Positions 30,031 through 39,468 of a stretch of DNA of 64,000 bases are shown in pieces. Each line of letters opens with the position of its first letter. The first letter of the stretch is position 1. Source of the DNA: Arenimonas fontis (GTDB taxonomy: Bacteria; Pseudomonadota; Gammaproteobacteria; Xanthomonadales; Xanthomonadaceae); assembly GCF_008386465.1 (NCBI RefSeq), contig NZ_VUOD01000006.1, positions 62,001 to 126,000 of the forward strand. The letters run 5' to 3'. The position numbers and the translations under genes were made by a program. The notes beneath the pieces were generated by a model. It was not told the origin of the DNA. It searched no databases and saw nothing but the letters and a program-made list of their open reading frames with translations.

Positions 30031-30920
30031 ACCTGCCCGCCGAGGTCCGCATCGTCGAGGTCGGCCCGCGCGACGGCCTGCAGAACGAAAAGGCCATCAT
30101 CCCGGCCGCCGACAAGATCGAGCTGATCGACCGTCTCTCGGCCACCGGCCTGCGCAGCATCGAGGCCACCAGTTTCGTCAGCCCCAAATGGGTGCCGCAG
30201 CTGGCCGACGCCGCCGAGGTCTTCGCCGGCATCCGCAAGGCGCCCGGCGTCAGCTACCCGGTGCTGGTGCCCAACCTGCAGGGCTACGAGCGGGCCCGCG
30301 CGGTCGGCGCCAGCGAGGTCGCCGTCTTCACCGCCGCTTCCGAAGCCTTCAACCGCAGGAACATCAACGCCTCGATAGACGAGAGCATCGAGCGTTTCCT
30401 GCCGGTGCTCGAGCGCGCCCGCGAAGACGGCGTGAAGGTGCGCGGCTACGTTTCCACCGTGCTTGGCTGCCCCTACCAGGGCGGGGTGCCGCTGGCGGAC
30501 GTGGTGCGGGTGGCGCGCCGCCTGCACGAAATGGGCTGCTACGAGATCTCGCTGGGCGACACCATCGGCATCGGTACGCCCGGCGCGGCCCGGACCATGC
30601 TGCGCGCGGTCGCCGCCGAACTGCCCATGACCGCGCTGGCGGTGCATTTCCACGACACCCGCGGCCAGGCCCTGGCCAACATCCTGGCCTGCCTGGAGGA
30701 AGGCGTGGCGGTGGTGGACGCGGCCATCTCCGGCACCGGCGGCTGCCCCTACGCACCCGGCGCCAGCGGCAACGTCGCCACCGAGGACGTGGTCTACATG
30801 TTGCATGGCCTGGGCATCCGTACCGGCGTGGACCTGGGGCGGTTGATCGAAACCGGCCGCTGGCTGGCGGCGAAGCTGGGCCGGAGCTCCGGCAGCAAGG
30901 TCGCCCAGGCCGGCGTCTGA
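30027..30920 (+). CDS. liuE: Hydroxymethylglutaryl-CoA lyase
   Basis: A 297-residue TIM-barrel lyase that splits HMG-CoA into acetoacetate and acetyl-CoA, the last step of leucine degradation. Family signatures include [20 protein letters not shown] with the catalytic Arg-Asp pair, the metal-binding His pair in [14 protein letters not shown], and the Cys-containing loop [20 protein letters not shown]. The length is standard. The start overlaps the upstream lipoprotein stop as ATGA. It is the last gene of the operon, with a PAS-domain gene 67 bases downstream. Confidence 0.95.
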   Translation: MNLPAEVRIVEVGPRDGLQNEKAIIPAADKIELIDRLSATGLRSIEATSFVSPKWVPQLADAAEVFAGIRKAPGVSYPVLVPNLQGYERARAVGASEVAVFTAASEAFNRRNINASIDESIERFLPVLERAREDGVKVRGYVSTVLGCPYQGGVPLADVVRVARRLHEMGCYEISLGDTIGIGTPGAARTMLRAVAAELPMTALAVHFHDTRGQALANILACLEEGVAVVDAAISGTGGCPYAPGASGNVATEDVVYMLHGLGIRTGVDLGRLIETGRWLAAKLGRSSGSKVAQAGV

Positions 30921-30987
30921 ACCGGGTCGGTCGACATGGGCCCGGTGTATGCTCGGGCCAGGATCCGACCTCGAACCCGCGCCAGGC

Positions 30988-31992
30988 ATGGGCCCTGACC
31001 GTCCCGAGAAATCCCCGGAACACACGGACGCCGGGCCGGCCGTCGGCGAGGCCGGCCTGCTGGCCCGGCTGGAGGCGCTGGTGGCCGCCGGAGAAGGCGC
31101 CGACCCGGCCCTGCTCGGCGCCCTGCTGGCGGAGCTGCGGCAGCTGCGCGGGGAGGCCGAGCGCCAGCGTCGTCGTTATCTCAACCTGTTCAACGCGGTA
31201 CCGGACCCGGTCAGCATCCTCGACCAGGAAGGTCGCATCCTGGACCTCAACCGGGCCGGTGAGCGCGCTTACCAGCGCCCGCGCGAGGAGATCGTCGGCA
31301 AGCTGGTACACGTGCTGAACCCGGACCTGCCGCCCGACCACATGGGGCCGGTGCTGGAGGCGCTGCACGGCGGCGACACCTATGTGGTGGAAGTGAACAA
31401 CCAGCGCGGCGACGACAGCCGGTTTCCGGTGGAAGTGCATTCGGCGCTGTTCCACGACGGTCCGCACCAGTACATCATCGCCGTCGCCCGTGACCTGAGC
31501 CGCCGGCGCGAGGCCGAGCAGAACTACCGCGACCTGCTCGATGCCATGGACAAGGGCGTGGTGTTCCAGGGCGCCGACGGCTCCATCCTGTCGGCCAACG
31601 CCGCCGCCCACCGGCTGCTGGGAATTCCCGAAGGTGGCGACATCGTCCAGGACCTGCGCTGGCAGGACTGGCTGGTGGTGGACCACCGCGGCTGGCCGAT
31701 CGGCTTTCACGAGATGCCGCCGATGCGCGCCCTGGCCAGCGGCCGCATCGTCGAAAGCACACTGCTCGGCCTGTACCATCTGGGACGCCGCCAGCTGACC
31801 TGGGTCAGCGCCACCTCGGTGCCGCAGTTCCGGCCCGGCGCCGAGCGTCCGCATCAGGTGATCTCGCTTTTCTCCGACGTCACCGAGCTCAAGCGCGACA
31901 GCGCCCTGTTCCTGCGCACCCAGGCCTTGGCCCGGATCGGCGGCTGGGAATGGGACGGCGGCCGCCAGCGCCTGTACCTAAGGAAACTCTGA
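30988..31992 (+). pseudogene. 5' fragment of a PAS-PAS-PAS-GGDEF-EAL gene split by an insertion
   Basis: The frame starts near 30988 (MGPDRPEKSPEHTDAGPAVG; an ATG at 30949 is also in frame but overlies a TATGCT that looks like a -10) and runs into the insertion element, stopping at 31992. It has two complete PAS domains (NLFNAVPDPVSILDQEGRIL and DLLDAMDKGVVFQGADGSIL) and the first third of a third PAS (LARIGGWEWDGGRQRLYL). Removing the element and one CTAA copy joins it in frame to the fragment starting at 33140, giving a protein of about 854 residues. The break is in the third PAS, so this piece alone has no output domain. Confidence 0.85.
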
Positions 31993-33139
31993 ACAAATCA
32001 GCCTGACTGGGCGACAATAGCGCACCGTATCTGGAAAGACGATCGATGCAGCTGACGTTCGGTGACGCCGAGGACCTGGGCCAGCGCAAGCAGACGCGCC
32101 GGGAGCTGTTTCTGGCCGAGATGGAGCAGGTGGTGCCCTGGAAGGCGTTGTTGGCGCTGATCGAGCCGCACTACCCGAAGCGGGGCCGTCCGGGCCGCCA
32201 GCCCTACCCGCTGGTGGCGATGCTGCGCATCCATTTCCTGCAGCAGTGGTATGCCCTGAGCGACCCGGCGATGGAAGAAGCGCTTTACGACACGCCGGTG
32301 ATGCGCCGGTTCGCCCAGCTGGGCGGGCTTGCCGATATTCCCGACGAGACCACGATCCTCAATTTCCGCCGTTTGCTCGAGCGCCACGGCCTGGCCCGCA
32401 AGATCCTGGCGAAGGTCAATGCGCACCTGTCGCGCCAGGGCCTGAGCCTGCGCGGCGGGACGATCGTGGACGCGACGATCATTGCCGCGCCGAGCTCGAC
32501 CAAGAACCAGGATGGCGAACGCGACCCGGAGATGTGCCAGACCAAGAAGGGCAACCAGTGGCACTTCGGGATGAAGGCGCATATCGGCGTGGACGATGAA
32601 TCGGGGCTGGTGCACCACGTGGAATGCACGGCGGCGAACGTGGCGGATGTGACCCAGATGCACAAGCTGCTGCATGGGCACGAGGAGACGGTGTGTGGCG
32701 ACAGCGGCTACACCGGGGCGGACAAGCGCGCCGAGTTGCAGCATGTTGATGCGGGCTTCCTGATCGCGGAGAAGCCGTCGAAGCTGCGGGCGATGAAGAA
32801 CAAGCGCGACCGCCACTACGCCGCGCGGTGGGAGCACTACAAGGCCAGCGTGCGCGCGAAAGTCGAGCATCCGTTCCGGGTGATCAAGCGGCAGTTCGGC
32901 TACACCAAGGTGCGTTACCGCGGGCTGGCGAAGAATGCGGCGCAGGTGTTGACGCTGTTCGCGTTGTCGAACCTGTGGATGGCGAGGCGACGGGTGTTGC
33001 AACCGACGGGATAGATCCGTCCGATGGACGGGAAACCCGGTAGAAAACGGCTCGAAATGGCGTTGATTTGGTCAAACCGAGCCTGGTCGGGCGCTCGACG
33101 CTGAAATCAAGCGGTCAAGGCGCGTTGATCAGACCTTCC
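31982..33139 (+). mobile_element. IS5-family insertion sequence, complete
   Basis: A 1158-bp element. The ends are imperfect inverted repeats: left GGAAACTCTGAACAAATC at 31982 and, reading inward from the right, GGAAGGTCTGATCAACGC at 33139; they agree at GGAA, TCTGA and CAA. It is flanked by a perfect CTAA on both sides (31978-31981 and 33140-33143), the YTAR target duplication typical of IS5. It carries one transposase gene in the forward direction. The exact duplication and the intact transposase suggest recent insertion. Confidence 0.93.
32046..33014 (+). CDS. IS5-family transposase
   Basis: A 322-residue DDE transposase. The catalytic residues fit the IS5 pattern: Asp142 in GTIVDATIIAAP, Asp219 in CGDSGYTGADKR and Glu274 in KVEHPFRVIKRQFGYTKVRY. 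The N-terminal MLRIHFLQQWYALSDPAMEE is the DUF772-type DNA-binding region, and the Y-2-R-3-E-6-K-like C-terminal block is present. The frame is uninterrupted. The reverse-strand frame of similar length is a shadow. Confidence 0.95.
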   Translation: MQLTFGDAEDLGQRKQTRRELFLAEMEQVVPWKALLALIEPHYPKRGRPGRQPYPLVAMLRIHFLQQWYALSDPAMEEALYDTPVMRRFAQLGGLADIPDETTILNFRRLLERHGLARKILAKVNAHLSRQGLSLRGGTIVDATIIAAPSSTKNQDGERDPEMCQTKKGNQWHFGMKAHIGVDDESGLVHHVECTAANVADVTQMHKLLHGHEETVCGDSGYTGADKRAELQHVDAGFLIAEKPSKLRAMKNKRDRHYAARWEHYKASVRAKVEHPFRVIKRQFGYTKVRYRGLAKNAAQVLTLFALSNLWMARRRVLQPTG

Positions 33140-34714
33140 CTAACCGACGAGGCCCTGCGCATCATCGGCCGCAGCGACGACCCGCCGCGCAGCCTGGAAT
33201 CGGTCATGGAGCAGATTGCCGACGAGGACCGGCAACGGGTCCGGGAGGCGGTGGAAAGCCTGGTGCGCGACGGCGGCGCCTTCGACCTGGAGGTGCGCCT
33301 GCGCCGGGCCAGCGGCGAGTTGCGCTGGGCCAGGCTGATCGGCCAGGCCGAGGGCCGGGCGCCCATGACCACGCGCATCACCGGCACCCTGCAGGACATC
33401 ACCCAGCGCCGGCAGATCGAGGAAGCGCTGCGCAGCCAGGCGCGCACCGATCCGCTGACCGGGCTGTACAACCGCGACGGCATCCTGGGCGAGCTGGAAC
33501 GCCGGCTGGGCGACGCTCGTGACGGCTGCACGGTCATCTACATCGACCTGGACCGCTTCAAGCTGGTCAACGACCTGCTCGGCCATGCCGCCGGTGACCA
33601 GCTGCTGATCAGCGCCGCGCGCCGGCTGGAGCGCTGCGTTGGCGAGGATGGGCTGCTGGCGCGGTTCGGCGGCGACGAATTCCTCGCCGTGGTGGACGAT
33701 GCCGGCCGCGACGCGGCCGAAACCATCGCCGCGCGCATCACCCAGGCGTTCAGCGAAGGCTTCCGTTACGCCGGCGAGGAGTTTTCCATCACCGCCAGCG
33801 TCGGCCTGGCCCGGCATCCCGAGCATGGCCGCACCGTGCAGCAGCTGGTGAACAACGCCGACGCCGCGATGTACGACGCCAAACGGCGCGGCCGCAACAC
33901 CTGGCAGGTGTTCACCCCGGAACTGGAGCGCCAGCAATACGACCGGGTGCAGGTGGAAGCGCAACTGCGCCGGGCCCTGGACAACGACGAGTTCCGCCTG
34001 GTCTACCAGCCGCTGGTGTCGCTGGACGACGGCCGAACCTTCGGTGCCGAGGCGCTGATCCGTTGGCACAGCCCGAGCCTGGGTGAACTGCCGCCGGACC
34101 GCTTCATCAGCCATGCCGAAACCACTGGCGACATCGTCCACATCGGCGCCTGGGTGATCGGTGCGGCCTGCCGGCAGATGGCCGACTGGCGTGGTGCCGG
34201 CCTGATGCCGTCGCGGGTGGCGGTGAACGTGTCCTACCGGCAGTTCCTGACCGAGGACCTGCCGCAGATCATTGCCCGCGCCCTGGACGAGCACGGTCTG
34301 CCCGGCTCGTCCCTGGAACTGGAATTCACCGAACGGGTGCTGATCGAGGACGCCCCCGACACCCTGCGCACCTTCCAGGCGCTGCGCGAACTGGGCGTGG
34401 TGCTGACCATAGACGACTTCGGCGAGGGCTACAGCGCCCTGAACTACCTGCGCCGGCTGCCCATCCACGGCCTCAAGCTCAGCCAGGCCTTCCTGCAGGG
34501 CGTGCCCGGCAATCCCTCCGATGTGGCGATCTGCCAGGCGGTGGCCGGCATTGCCCGCAGCCTGGGGCTGGAGGTGGTGGCCGAAGGGGTGGAGAACACC
34601 GCCCAGCGCACCTTCCTGCTGGACCTTGGCATTCACCTGGGCCAGGGCTTCCTGTTCGCCAAGCCGCTGAGTCCCGACGAGTTCGCCGCCCATCTGCGCC
34701 GGCAGGGCCGCTGA
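33068..34714 (+). pseudogene. 3' fragment: partial PAS, GGDEF and EAL domains
   Basis: The host part begins at the right CTAA (33140) with TDEALRIIGRSDDPPRSLES, the rest of the third PAS, then a GGDEF domain (DPLTGLYNRDGILGEL, intact RFGGDEFLAVV) and an EAL domain (YQPLVSLDDGRTFGAEALIR, later LTIDDFGEGYSALNYLRRLP). Catalytic motifs of both cyclic-di-GMP enzymes are kept. An open frame extends back into the element to a TTG at 33068, so a shortened protein of up to 548 residues with its sensor input removed could still be made if transcription reads through. Confidence 0.85.
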
Positions 34715-34780
34715 GCGGCCGCTCGCGGGCGCGGTCCCGGCTCCGGTAAGATTCCCGGCTTTCCGCACCCGGGAGTCCCC

Positions 34781-35551
34781 ATGCAGCTTTCCGATACCCG
34801 CGCCGTGGTCAGCGGCGGCGTCTCCGGTCTGGGCCTGGCCGTGGCCCGGCACCTCGTGGCCGCCGGCGCCAGGGTCGCCCTGCTGGACGTGAACGACGAC
34901 AAGGGCGCCGCCGCCGTCGCCGAACTCGACCAGGAGCGCGCCCGTTACTGGAAGACCGACGTCACCGACGAGGCCCAGGTCGCCGCCACCCTGGCCGCCG
35001 CCCGCGACTTCATGGGCGGCCTGAACGCAGCGGTGAACTGCGCCGGCATCCTCGGCGCCGGCCGTGTGCTGGGCAAGGAAGGCCCGATGCCGCTGAAGAA
35101 CTTCACCGCCACGGTGATGGTGAACCTGGTCGGCAGCTTCAACGTCGCCAAGGCCGCGGCCGACCTGATGCAGCACAACGCGCCGGGCGAGGACGGCGAG
35201 CGCGGTGTGATCGTCAACACCGCCTCGGTGGCCGCCTACGAGGGCCAGATCGGCCAGGCGGCCTATTCGGCCAGCAAGGGCGGCGTGGTCGGCATGACCC
35301 TGCCGATGGCGCGCGAGCTGGCCCGCTTCGGCATCCGGGTGAACACCGTCGCCCCGGGCATCTTCTGGACGCCGATGGTGGACGGCATGCCCGAGGCGGT
35401 GCAGCAGTCGCTGTCGGCCTCCATCCCCTACCCCTCGCGCCTGGGCCGGCCGGAGGAGTTCGCCGACCTGGTGGCCTACATACTCTCCAACCGCTACCTC
35501 AACGGCGAGACCATCCGCTTGGACGGCGCGGTGCGACTGGCGCCCAAATAG
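34781..35551 (+). CDS. SDR family 3-hydroxyacyl-CoA dehydrogenase, HSD17B10-like
   Basis: A 256-residue short-chain dehydrogenase. [20 protein letters not shown] is the cofactor-binding motif, [16 protein letters not shown] follows and the catalytic Ser/Tyr/Lys are in [22 protein letters not shown]. The length and the [20 protein letters not shown] stretch match type II 3-hydroxyacyl-CoA dehydrogenases, which oxidise 2-methyl-3-hydroxybutyryl-CoA in isoleucine catabolism. That would complement the liu cluster upstream. TAAGAT at 34747-34752 may be the -10. The substrate is inferred. Confidence 0.85.
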   Translation: MQLSDTRAVVSGGVSGLGLAVARHLVAAGARVALLDVNDDKGAAAVAELDQERARYWKTDVTDEAQVAATLAAARDFMGGLNAAVNCAGILGAGRVLGKEGPMPLKNFTATVMVNLVGSFNVAKAAADLMQHNAPGEDGERGVIVNTASVAAYEGQIGQAAYSASKGGVVGMTLPMARELARFGIRVNTVAPGIFWTPMVDGMPEAVQQSLSASIPYPSRLGRPEEFADLVAYILSNRYLNGETIRLDGAVRLAPK

Positions 35552-35660
35552 GTTCTTTCCGGCCCTCCCGTGCCGGCAGGGCCTAACCGCATGCGTGACA
35601 ACCGTGCCCCCGGCCGGCGGTCCTTCCGCCCACGGAGAGGCCGAAGGCAGGAATCCGAAA

Positions 35661-36224
35661 ATGAAGGCTGCAGAGATCAGGAAGGGCAACGTCGTCGAAT
35701 ACAACGGCGGCGTCTATCAGGTGCGCGACATCGAGCGCAGCTCACCGCAGGGCCGGGGCGGCAACGTCCGCTTCCGCTTCACCCTGTACAGCGTGCCCGG
35801 CGGCAACAAGCTGGACGCCAGCTTCGATGCCGACGACGAGCTGCGCGAGGTGGAACTCCTGCGCCGCCAGGCCAGCTTCTCCTACAAGGACGGCGAAGCC
35901 TTCGTGTTCCTCGACGACGAGGACTACACGCCCTACCAGCTCGACGCCGACGCGGTCGGTGACCTGGCCGGCTACATCACCGAGGGCCTGACCGGCTGCT
36001 ACGTGCAACTGATCGACGAAGTGCCGGTGGCGGTGCAGTTGCCGGCCAACGTCGTGCTCGAAGTCGTGGACACCCCGCCCGAGCTCAAGGGCGGCACCGC
36101 CACCAAGCGGCCCAAGCCGGCCCGGCTCAGCACCGGCATCGAGATCATGGTGCCGGAGTACATCGCCAACGGCGAGAGAATCCTGGTCTCCACCGCCACC
36201 GGCGAGTACGCCGGCCGCGCCTGA
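35661..36224 (+). CDS. efpL: Elongation factor P-like protein EfpL (YeiP)
   Basis: A 187-residue three-domain factor that helps ribosomes through Pro-rich stretches. The N-terminal [20 protein letters not shown] and the central [17 protein letters not shown] and C-terminal [20 protein letters not shown] are typical of EfpL/YeiP rather than canonical EF-P. The tip of the beta3 loop ([12 protein letters not shown]) carries an Arg (Arg32) instead of the modified Lys/Arg-requiring loop of EF-P. The ATG at 35661 begins the conserved N-terminus; the open frame upstream is unlikely. It is a single gene between an SDR and nhaC. Confidence 0.92.
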   Translation: MKAAEIRKGNVVEYNGGVYQVRDIERSSPQGRGGNVRFRFTLYSVPGGNKLDASFDADDELREVELLRRQASFSYKDGEAFVFLDDEDYTPYQLDADAVGDLAGYITEGLTGCYVQLIDEVPVAVQLPANVVLEVVDTPPELKGGTATKRPKPARLSTGIEIMVPEYIANGERILVSTATGEYAGRA

Positions 36225-36442
36225 GCGGCGCCACCGGCGCCGGCACCCGGCCATGGGGCCCTGCCCGCCGGAACAGCCATCCGGCGTCTTGCCTGCCGGT
36301 CCCGCAAGACCAGCAGGCGCCGGTGTCCGCCCGCGCGCCGTCCATACCCCGGAGGATGCCGGGGGAATATGCCATCGGTCCTGCCTCACAGGCCGGCCTG
36401 CTCGGGTACACTCGGCCGATACCTCTGGGGAGAGAGCGCTAG

Positions 36443-37930
36443 ATGTCCGAATCCTCGCCGGCCCGCGGGGCCCGTGAGCCGAGCCTGTGGCAGGCCCTCC
36501 TGCCTCTGGTCGTCCTGTTCATCCTGCTGGGCCTGTCGGTGTACCTGTATGCCGACAACTCCTCCTACGGCGCCAACCAGATCGCCCTGTTGCTGGCCGG
36601 CGGCGTCGCCGCCCTGATGGGCCTGCGCAACGGCATGCGCTGGACCGACATCCAGGACGCTGTCAGCCACGGCATCGCCATTTCCACCAGCGCCATCCTG
36701 ATCCTGCTCGCCGTGGGCGCCCTCATCGGCACCTGGATCCTCTCCGGCGCGGTGCCGACGCTGATCCACTACGGCCTGTTGCTGATGCACCCGGCCTGGT
36801 TCTATCCGGCGACCTGCCTGGTCTGCGCCATCACCGCCCTGGCCATCGGCAGCTCCTGGACCGTGGCCGGGACCCTGGGCGTGGCCCTGATGGGCGTGGC
36901 CCAGGGCCTGGGCCTGGACCCGGCGATCACTGCCGGTGCGGTCATCTCCGGCGCGTATTTCGGCGACAAGATGTCGCCGCTTTCGGACACCACCAACCTG
37001 GCGCCGGCCGCCGCCGGCAGCGAACTCTTCTCGCATGTCCGGCACATGACCTGGACCACCCTGCCCTCGCTGCTGCTGGCCCTGGCCGGCTTCGGCCTGC
37101 TGGCGGCCGGAAGTGATGCCGGCGCGACCCGGGCAGGCTTCGACGACCTTTCGGCGGAGATGGCCAAGGTCTTCGCGCTCGGGCCGCACCTGCTGATTCC
37201 GCTGGTGGTGGTGTTCGTGCTGGCCATCCGCCGTTTTCCGGCCTATCCCACCATCCTGGTCGGCGCCCTGCTGGGCGCGCTGTTCGCGGTGCTGTTCCAA
37301 CCCGAGGCGGTCGTACGCCTGGCCGGCGACGAGACGCTGTCGCGGCCGATGGCCCTGCTGTCCGGCGCCTGGACGGCCTTGTTCGACGGCTACCGGGGCG
37401 AAAGCGGCAACGCGGCGGTGGACGAGCTGCTCAACCGCGGCGGCATGGCCAGCATGCTCAACACGGTCTGGCTGATCGTCTGCGCCATGGCCTTCGGCGC
37501 CGTGATGGAAAAGACCGGATTGCTGGAGCGGCTGATCCGCAGCGTGCTGAAGCTGGCCCGCTCGACCGGCTCGCTCATCGTCGCCACCCTGGTCACTGCC
37601 TTCGGCACCAACGTGCTGGCTGCCGACCAGTACCTGGCCATCGTGCTGCCCGGGCGAATCTACCGCTCCGAGTACGAGAAGCGCGGGCTGGCGGCGGTCA
37701 ACCTGTCGCGCGCGCTGGAGGACGCCGGCACCATCACCTCGCCACTGGTCCCCTGGAACACCTGCGGCGCCTACATGGCCGCCACCCTGGGCGTGGCAAC
37801 CCTCGACTATGTGCCCTACGCCCTGTTCAACCTCGTCAATCCCGTGCTGGCCGGGGTACTGGCCTACGCGGGCTTCAAGATCCTCAGGATCGAGCCGGCC
37901 GGCGCCGTCGCCCGGCGCGGCGAAGCCTGA
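36443..37930 (+). CDS. nhaC: NhaC family Na+/H+ antiporter
   Basis: A 495-residue inner-membrane antiporter with about 12 hydrophobic helices. Family motifs include ITALAIGSSWTVAGTLGVAL, SGAYFGDKMSPLSDTTNLAP (the conserved acidic ion site) and, near the end, DAGTITSPLVPWNTCGAYMA. It would exchange Na+ or an organic ion for protons; NhaC relatives also act as malate/lactate or tyrosine carriers, so the substrate is open. TACACT at 36407-36412 is a probable -10. It starts a three-gene same-strand transporter set with spacings of about 30 bases. Confidence 0.9.
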   Translation: MSESSPARGAREPSLWQALLPLVVLFILLGLSVYLYADNSSYGANQIALLLAGGVAALMGLRNGMRWTDIQDAVSHGIAISTSAILILLAVGALIGTWILSGAVPTLIHYGLLLMHPAWFYPATCLVCAITALAIGSSWTVAGTLGVALMGVAQGLGLDPAITAGAVISGAYFGDKMSPLSDTTNLAPAAAGSELFSHVRHMTWTTLPSLLLALAGFGLLAAGSDAGATRAGFDDLSAEMAKVFALGPHLLIPLVVVFVLAIRRFPAYPTILVGALLGALFAVLFQPEAVVRLAGDETLSRPMALLSGAWTALFDGYRGESGNAAVDELLNRGGMASMLNTVWLIVCAMAFGAVMEKTGLLERLIRSVLKLARSTGSLIVATLVTAFGTNVLAADQYLAIVLPGRIYRSEYEKRGLAAVNLSRALEDAGTITSPLVPWNTCGAYMAATLGVATLDYVPYALFNLVNPVLAGVLAYAGFKILRIEPAGAVARRGEA

Positions 37931-37959
37931 GCCCATCCACCGCCACCCTGGAACCGTCC

Positions 37960-39441
37960 ATGTTCAAGAACCTGTTGATCGTCAAGCCCGTGACACCCTC
38001 GCCACACGTGGACGCGGGCGAGCCGGTGGAAGGCAGCCTGCAGGGCGAAGCCGGCCTCAAGCGCGTGCTGAGCGCGCGTCACCTGGTGCTGCTGGGCATC
38101 GGCGCCATCATCGGCGCCGGCATCTTCGTCATGACCGGCCAGGCCGCTGCCAACCACGCCGGGCCCGCCATCATGCTCAGCTTCGTGCTGGCCGGCCTGG
38201 CCTGCGCCTTCGCCGGCCTTTGTTACGCCGAGTTCGCGGCCATGATCCCGGTCTCGGGTAGCGCCTACAGCTACACCTACGCCACCCTCGGCGAGGCGGT
38301 GGCCTGGTTCGTCGGCTGGAGTCTGGTGCTGGAGTACCTGTTCGCCGCCTCGGCCGTGGCGGTGGGCTGGTCGGCCTACACCATCAGCCTGATGGAGAAC
38401 CTGGCGGGCATGGCCGGCATCGACTGGACCTTCCCCAGCGTGCTGGCCAGCGCGCCCTTCACCTACGCCAACGGCAAGATCGTCGCCACCGGCAGCCTGT
38501 TCAACCTGCCGGCGGTGCTGATCGTCGGCGCGGTCGGCGTGCTGTGCTACATCGGCATCCGCCAGTCGGCCACGGCCAACGCCATCATCGTGGCGGTGAA
38601 GATGGCGGTGATCCTGGCCCTGATCGGCTTCGGCGCGCAGTACGTGAACCCCGACAACTGGGTTCCCTTCATCCCGGAGAACGAGGGCGGCGACCGTTTC
38701 GGCATCGAAGGCGTGCTGCGAGGCGCCTCCATCGTGTTCTTCGCCTACATCGGCTTCGACGCGGTCTCGACCGCAGCCCAGGAAGCCAAGAACCCGCAGC
38801 GCGACATGCCGATCGGCATTCTCGGCTCGCTGGTGGTATGCACCCTGATCTACATCCTGGTCTCGGCGGTGCTGACCGGCATGATGCCCTACACCGAGCT
38901 GGGCACCGCCAAGCCGGTGGCCACCGCCCTGGAGCCCTACCCCGCGCTGTCCTGGCTGAAGCTGGCGGTCGAGGTCGGCGCCGTGGCCGGCCTGAGCTCG
39001 GTGATCCTGGTGATGATGATGGGTCAGCCGCGCATCTTCTTCGCCATGTCCCGCGACGGCCTGCTGCCCAAGGCCCTGGGTGCCGCCCATCCGCGTTTCG
39101 GCACGCCGCACAAGGCGACGGTGCTGGTGGCCCTGGTGGCGGCCTTCCTGGCGGCCTTCTTCCCGCTCGGCCTGCTGGGCGACCTGGTCAGCATGGGCAC
39201 CCTGCTGGCCTTCGCCACCGTCTGCATCGGCGTACTGGTACTGCGCCGCACCCGACCGGACCTGCAACGCCCATTCCGGGTGCCGTTCGCGCCGGTGGTG
39301 TGCGTGCTTGGAACCCTGTCCTGCCTGGCCCTGGTGTTCTTCATGGGCTGGTACAACTGGGCCCTGCTGGCCGCCTGGACCTTCGTCGGCTTCTGCATTT
39401 ACTTCGGTTACGGCTACCGGCACAGCAAGCTGCGCCAGTAA
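37960..39441 (+). CDS. APC family amino acid permease (cationic amino acid transporter type)
   Basis: A 493-residue permease with 12 predicted helices. LVLLGIGAIIGAGIFVMTGQ is the substrate-binding unwound helix 1 of the APC fold; FIGFDAVSTAAQEAKNPQRD is helix 6 with its usual Phe and the E-x-x-N-P-Q-R-D loop. The pattern fits the CAT/YfnA branch (cationic or small neutral amino acids). The N-terminus MFKNLLIVKPVTPSPHVDAG resembles YfnA-like proteins. It lies 29 bases after nhaC and 27 before another permease, so co-transcription is likely. Confidence 0.9.
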   Translation: MFKNLLIVKPVTPSPHVDAGEPVEGSLQGEAGLKRVLSARHLVLLGIGAIIGAGIFVMTGQAAANHAGPAIMLSFVLAGLACAFAGLCYAEFAAMIPVSGSAYSYTYATLGEAVAWFVGWSLVLEYLFAASAVAVGWSAYTISLMENLAGMAGIDWTFPSVLASAPFTYANGKIVATGSLFNLPAVLIVGAVGVLCYIGIRQSATANAIIVAVKMAVILALIGFGAQYVNPDNWVPFIPENEGGDRFGIEGVLRGASIVFFAYIGFDAVSTAAQEAKNPQRDMPIGILGSLVVCTLIYILVSAVLTGMMPYTELGTAKPVATALEPYPALSWLKLAVEVGAVAGLSSVILVMMMGQPRIFFAMSRDGLLPKALGAAHPRFGTPHKATVLVALVAAFLAAFFPLGLLGDLVSMGTLLAFATVCIGVLVLRRTRPDLQRPFRVPFAPVVCVLGTLSCLALVFFMGWYNWALLAAWTFVGFCIYFGYGYRHSKLRQ

Positions 39442-39468
39442 GCACCGGCGGCGCCGGCGCCATCGGCC

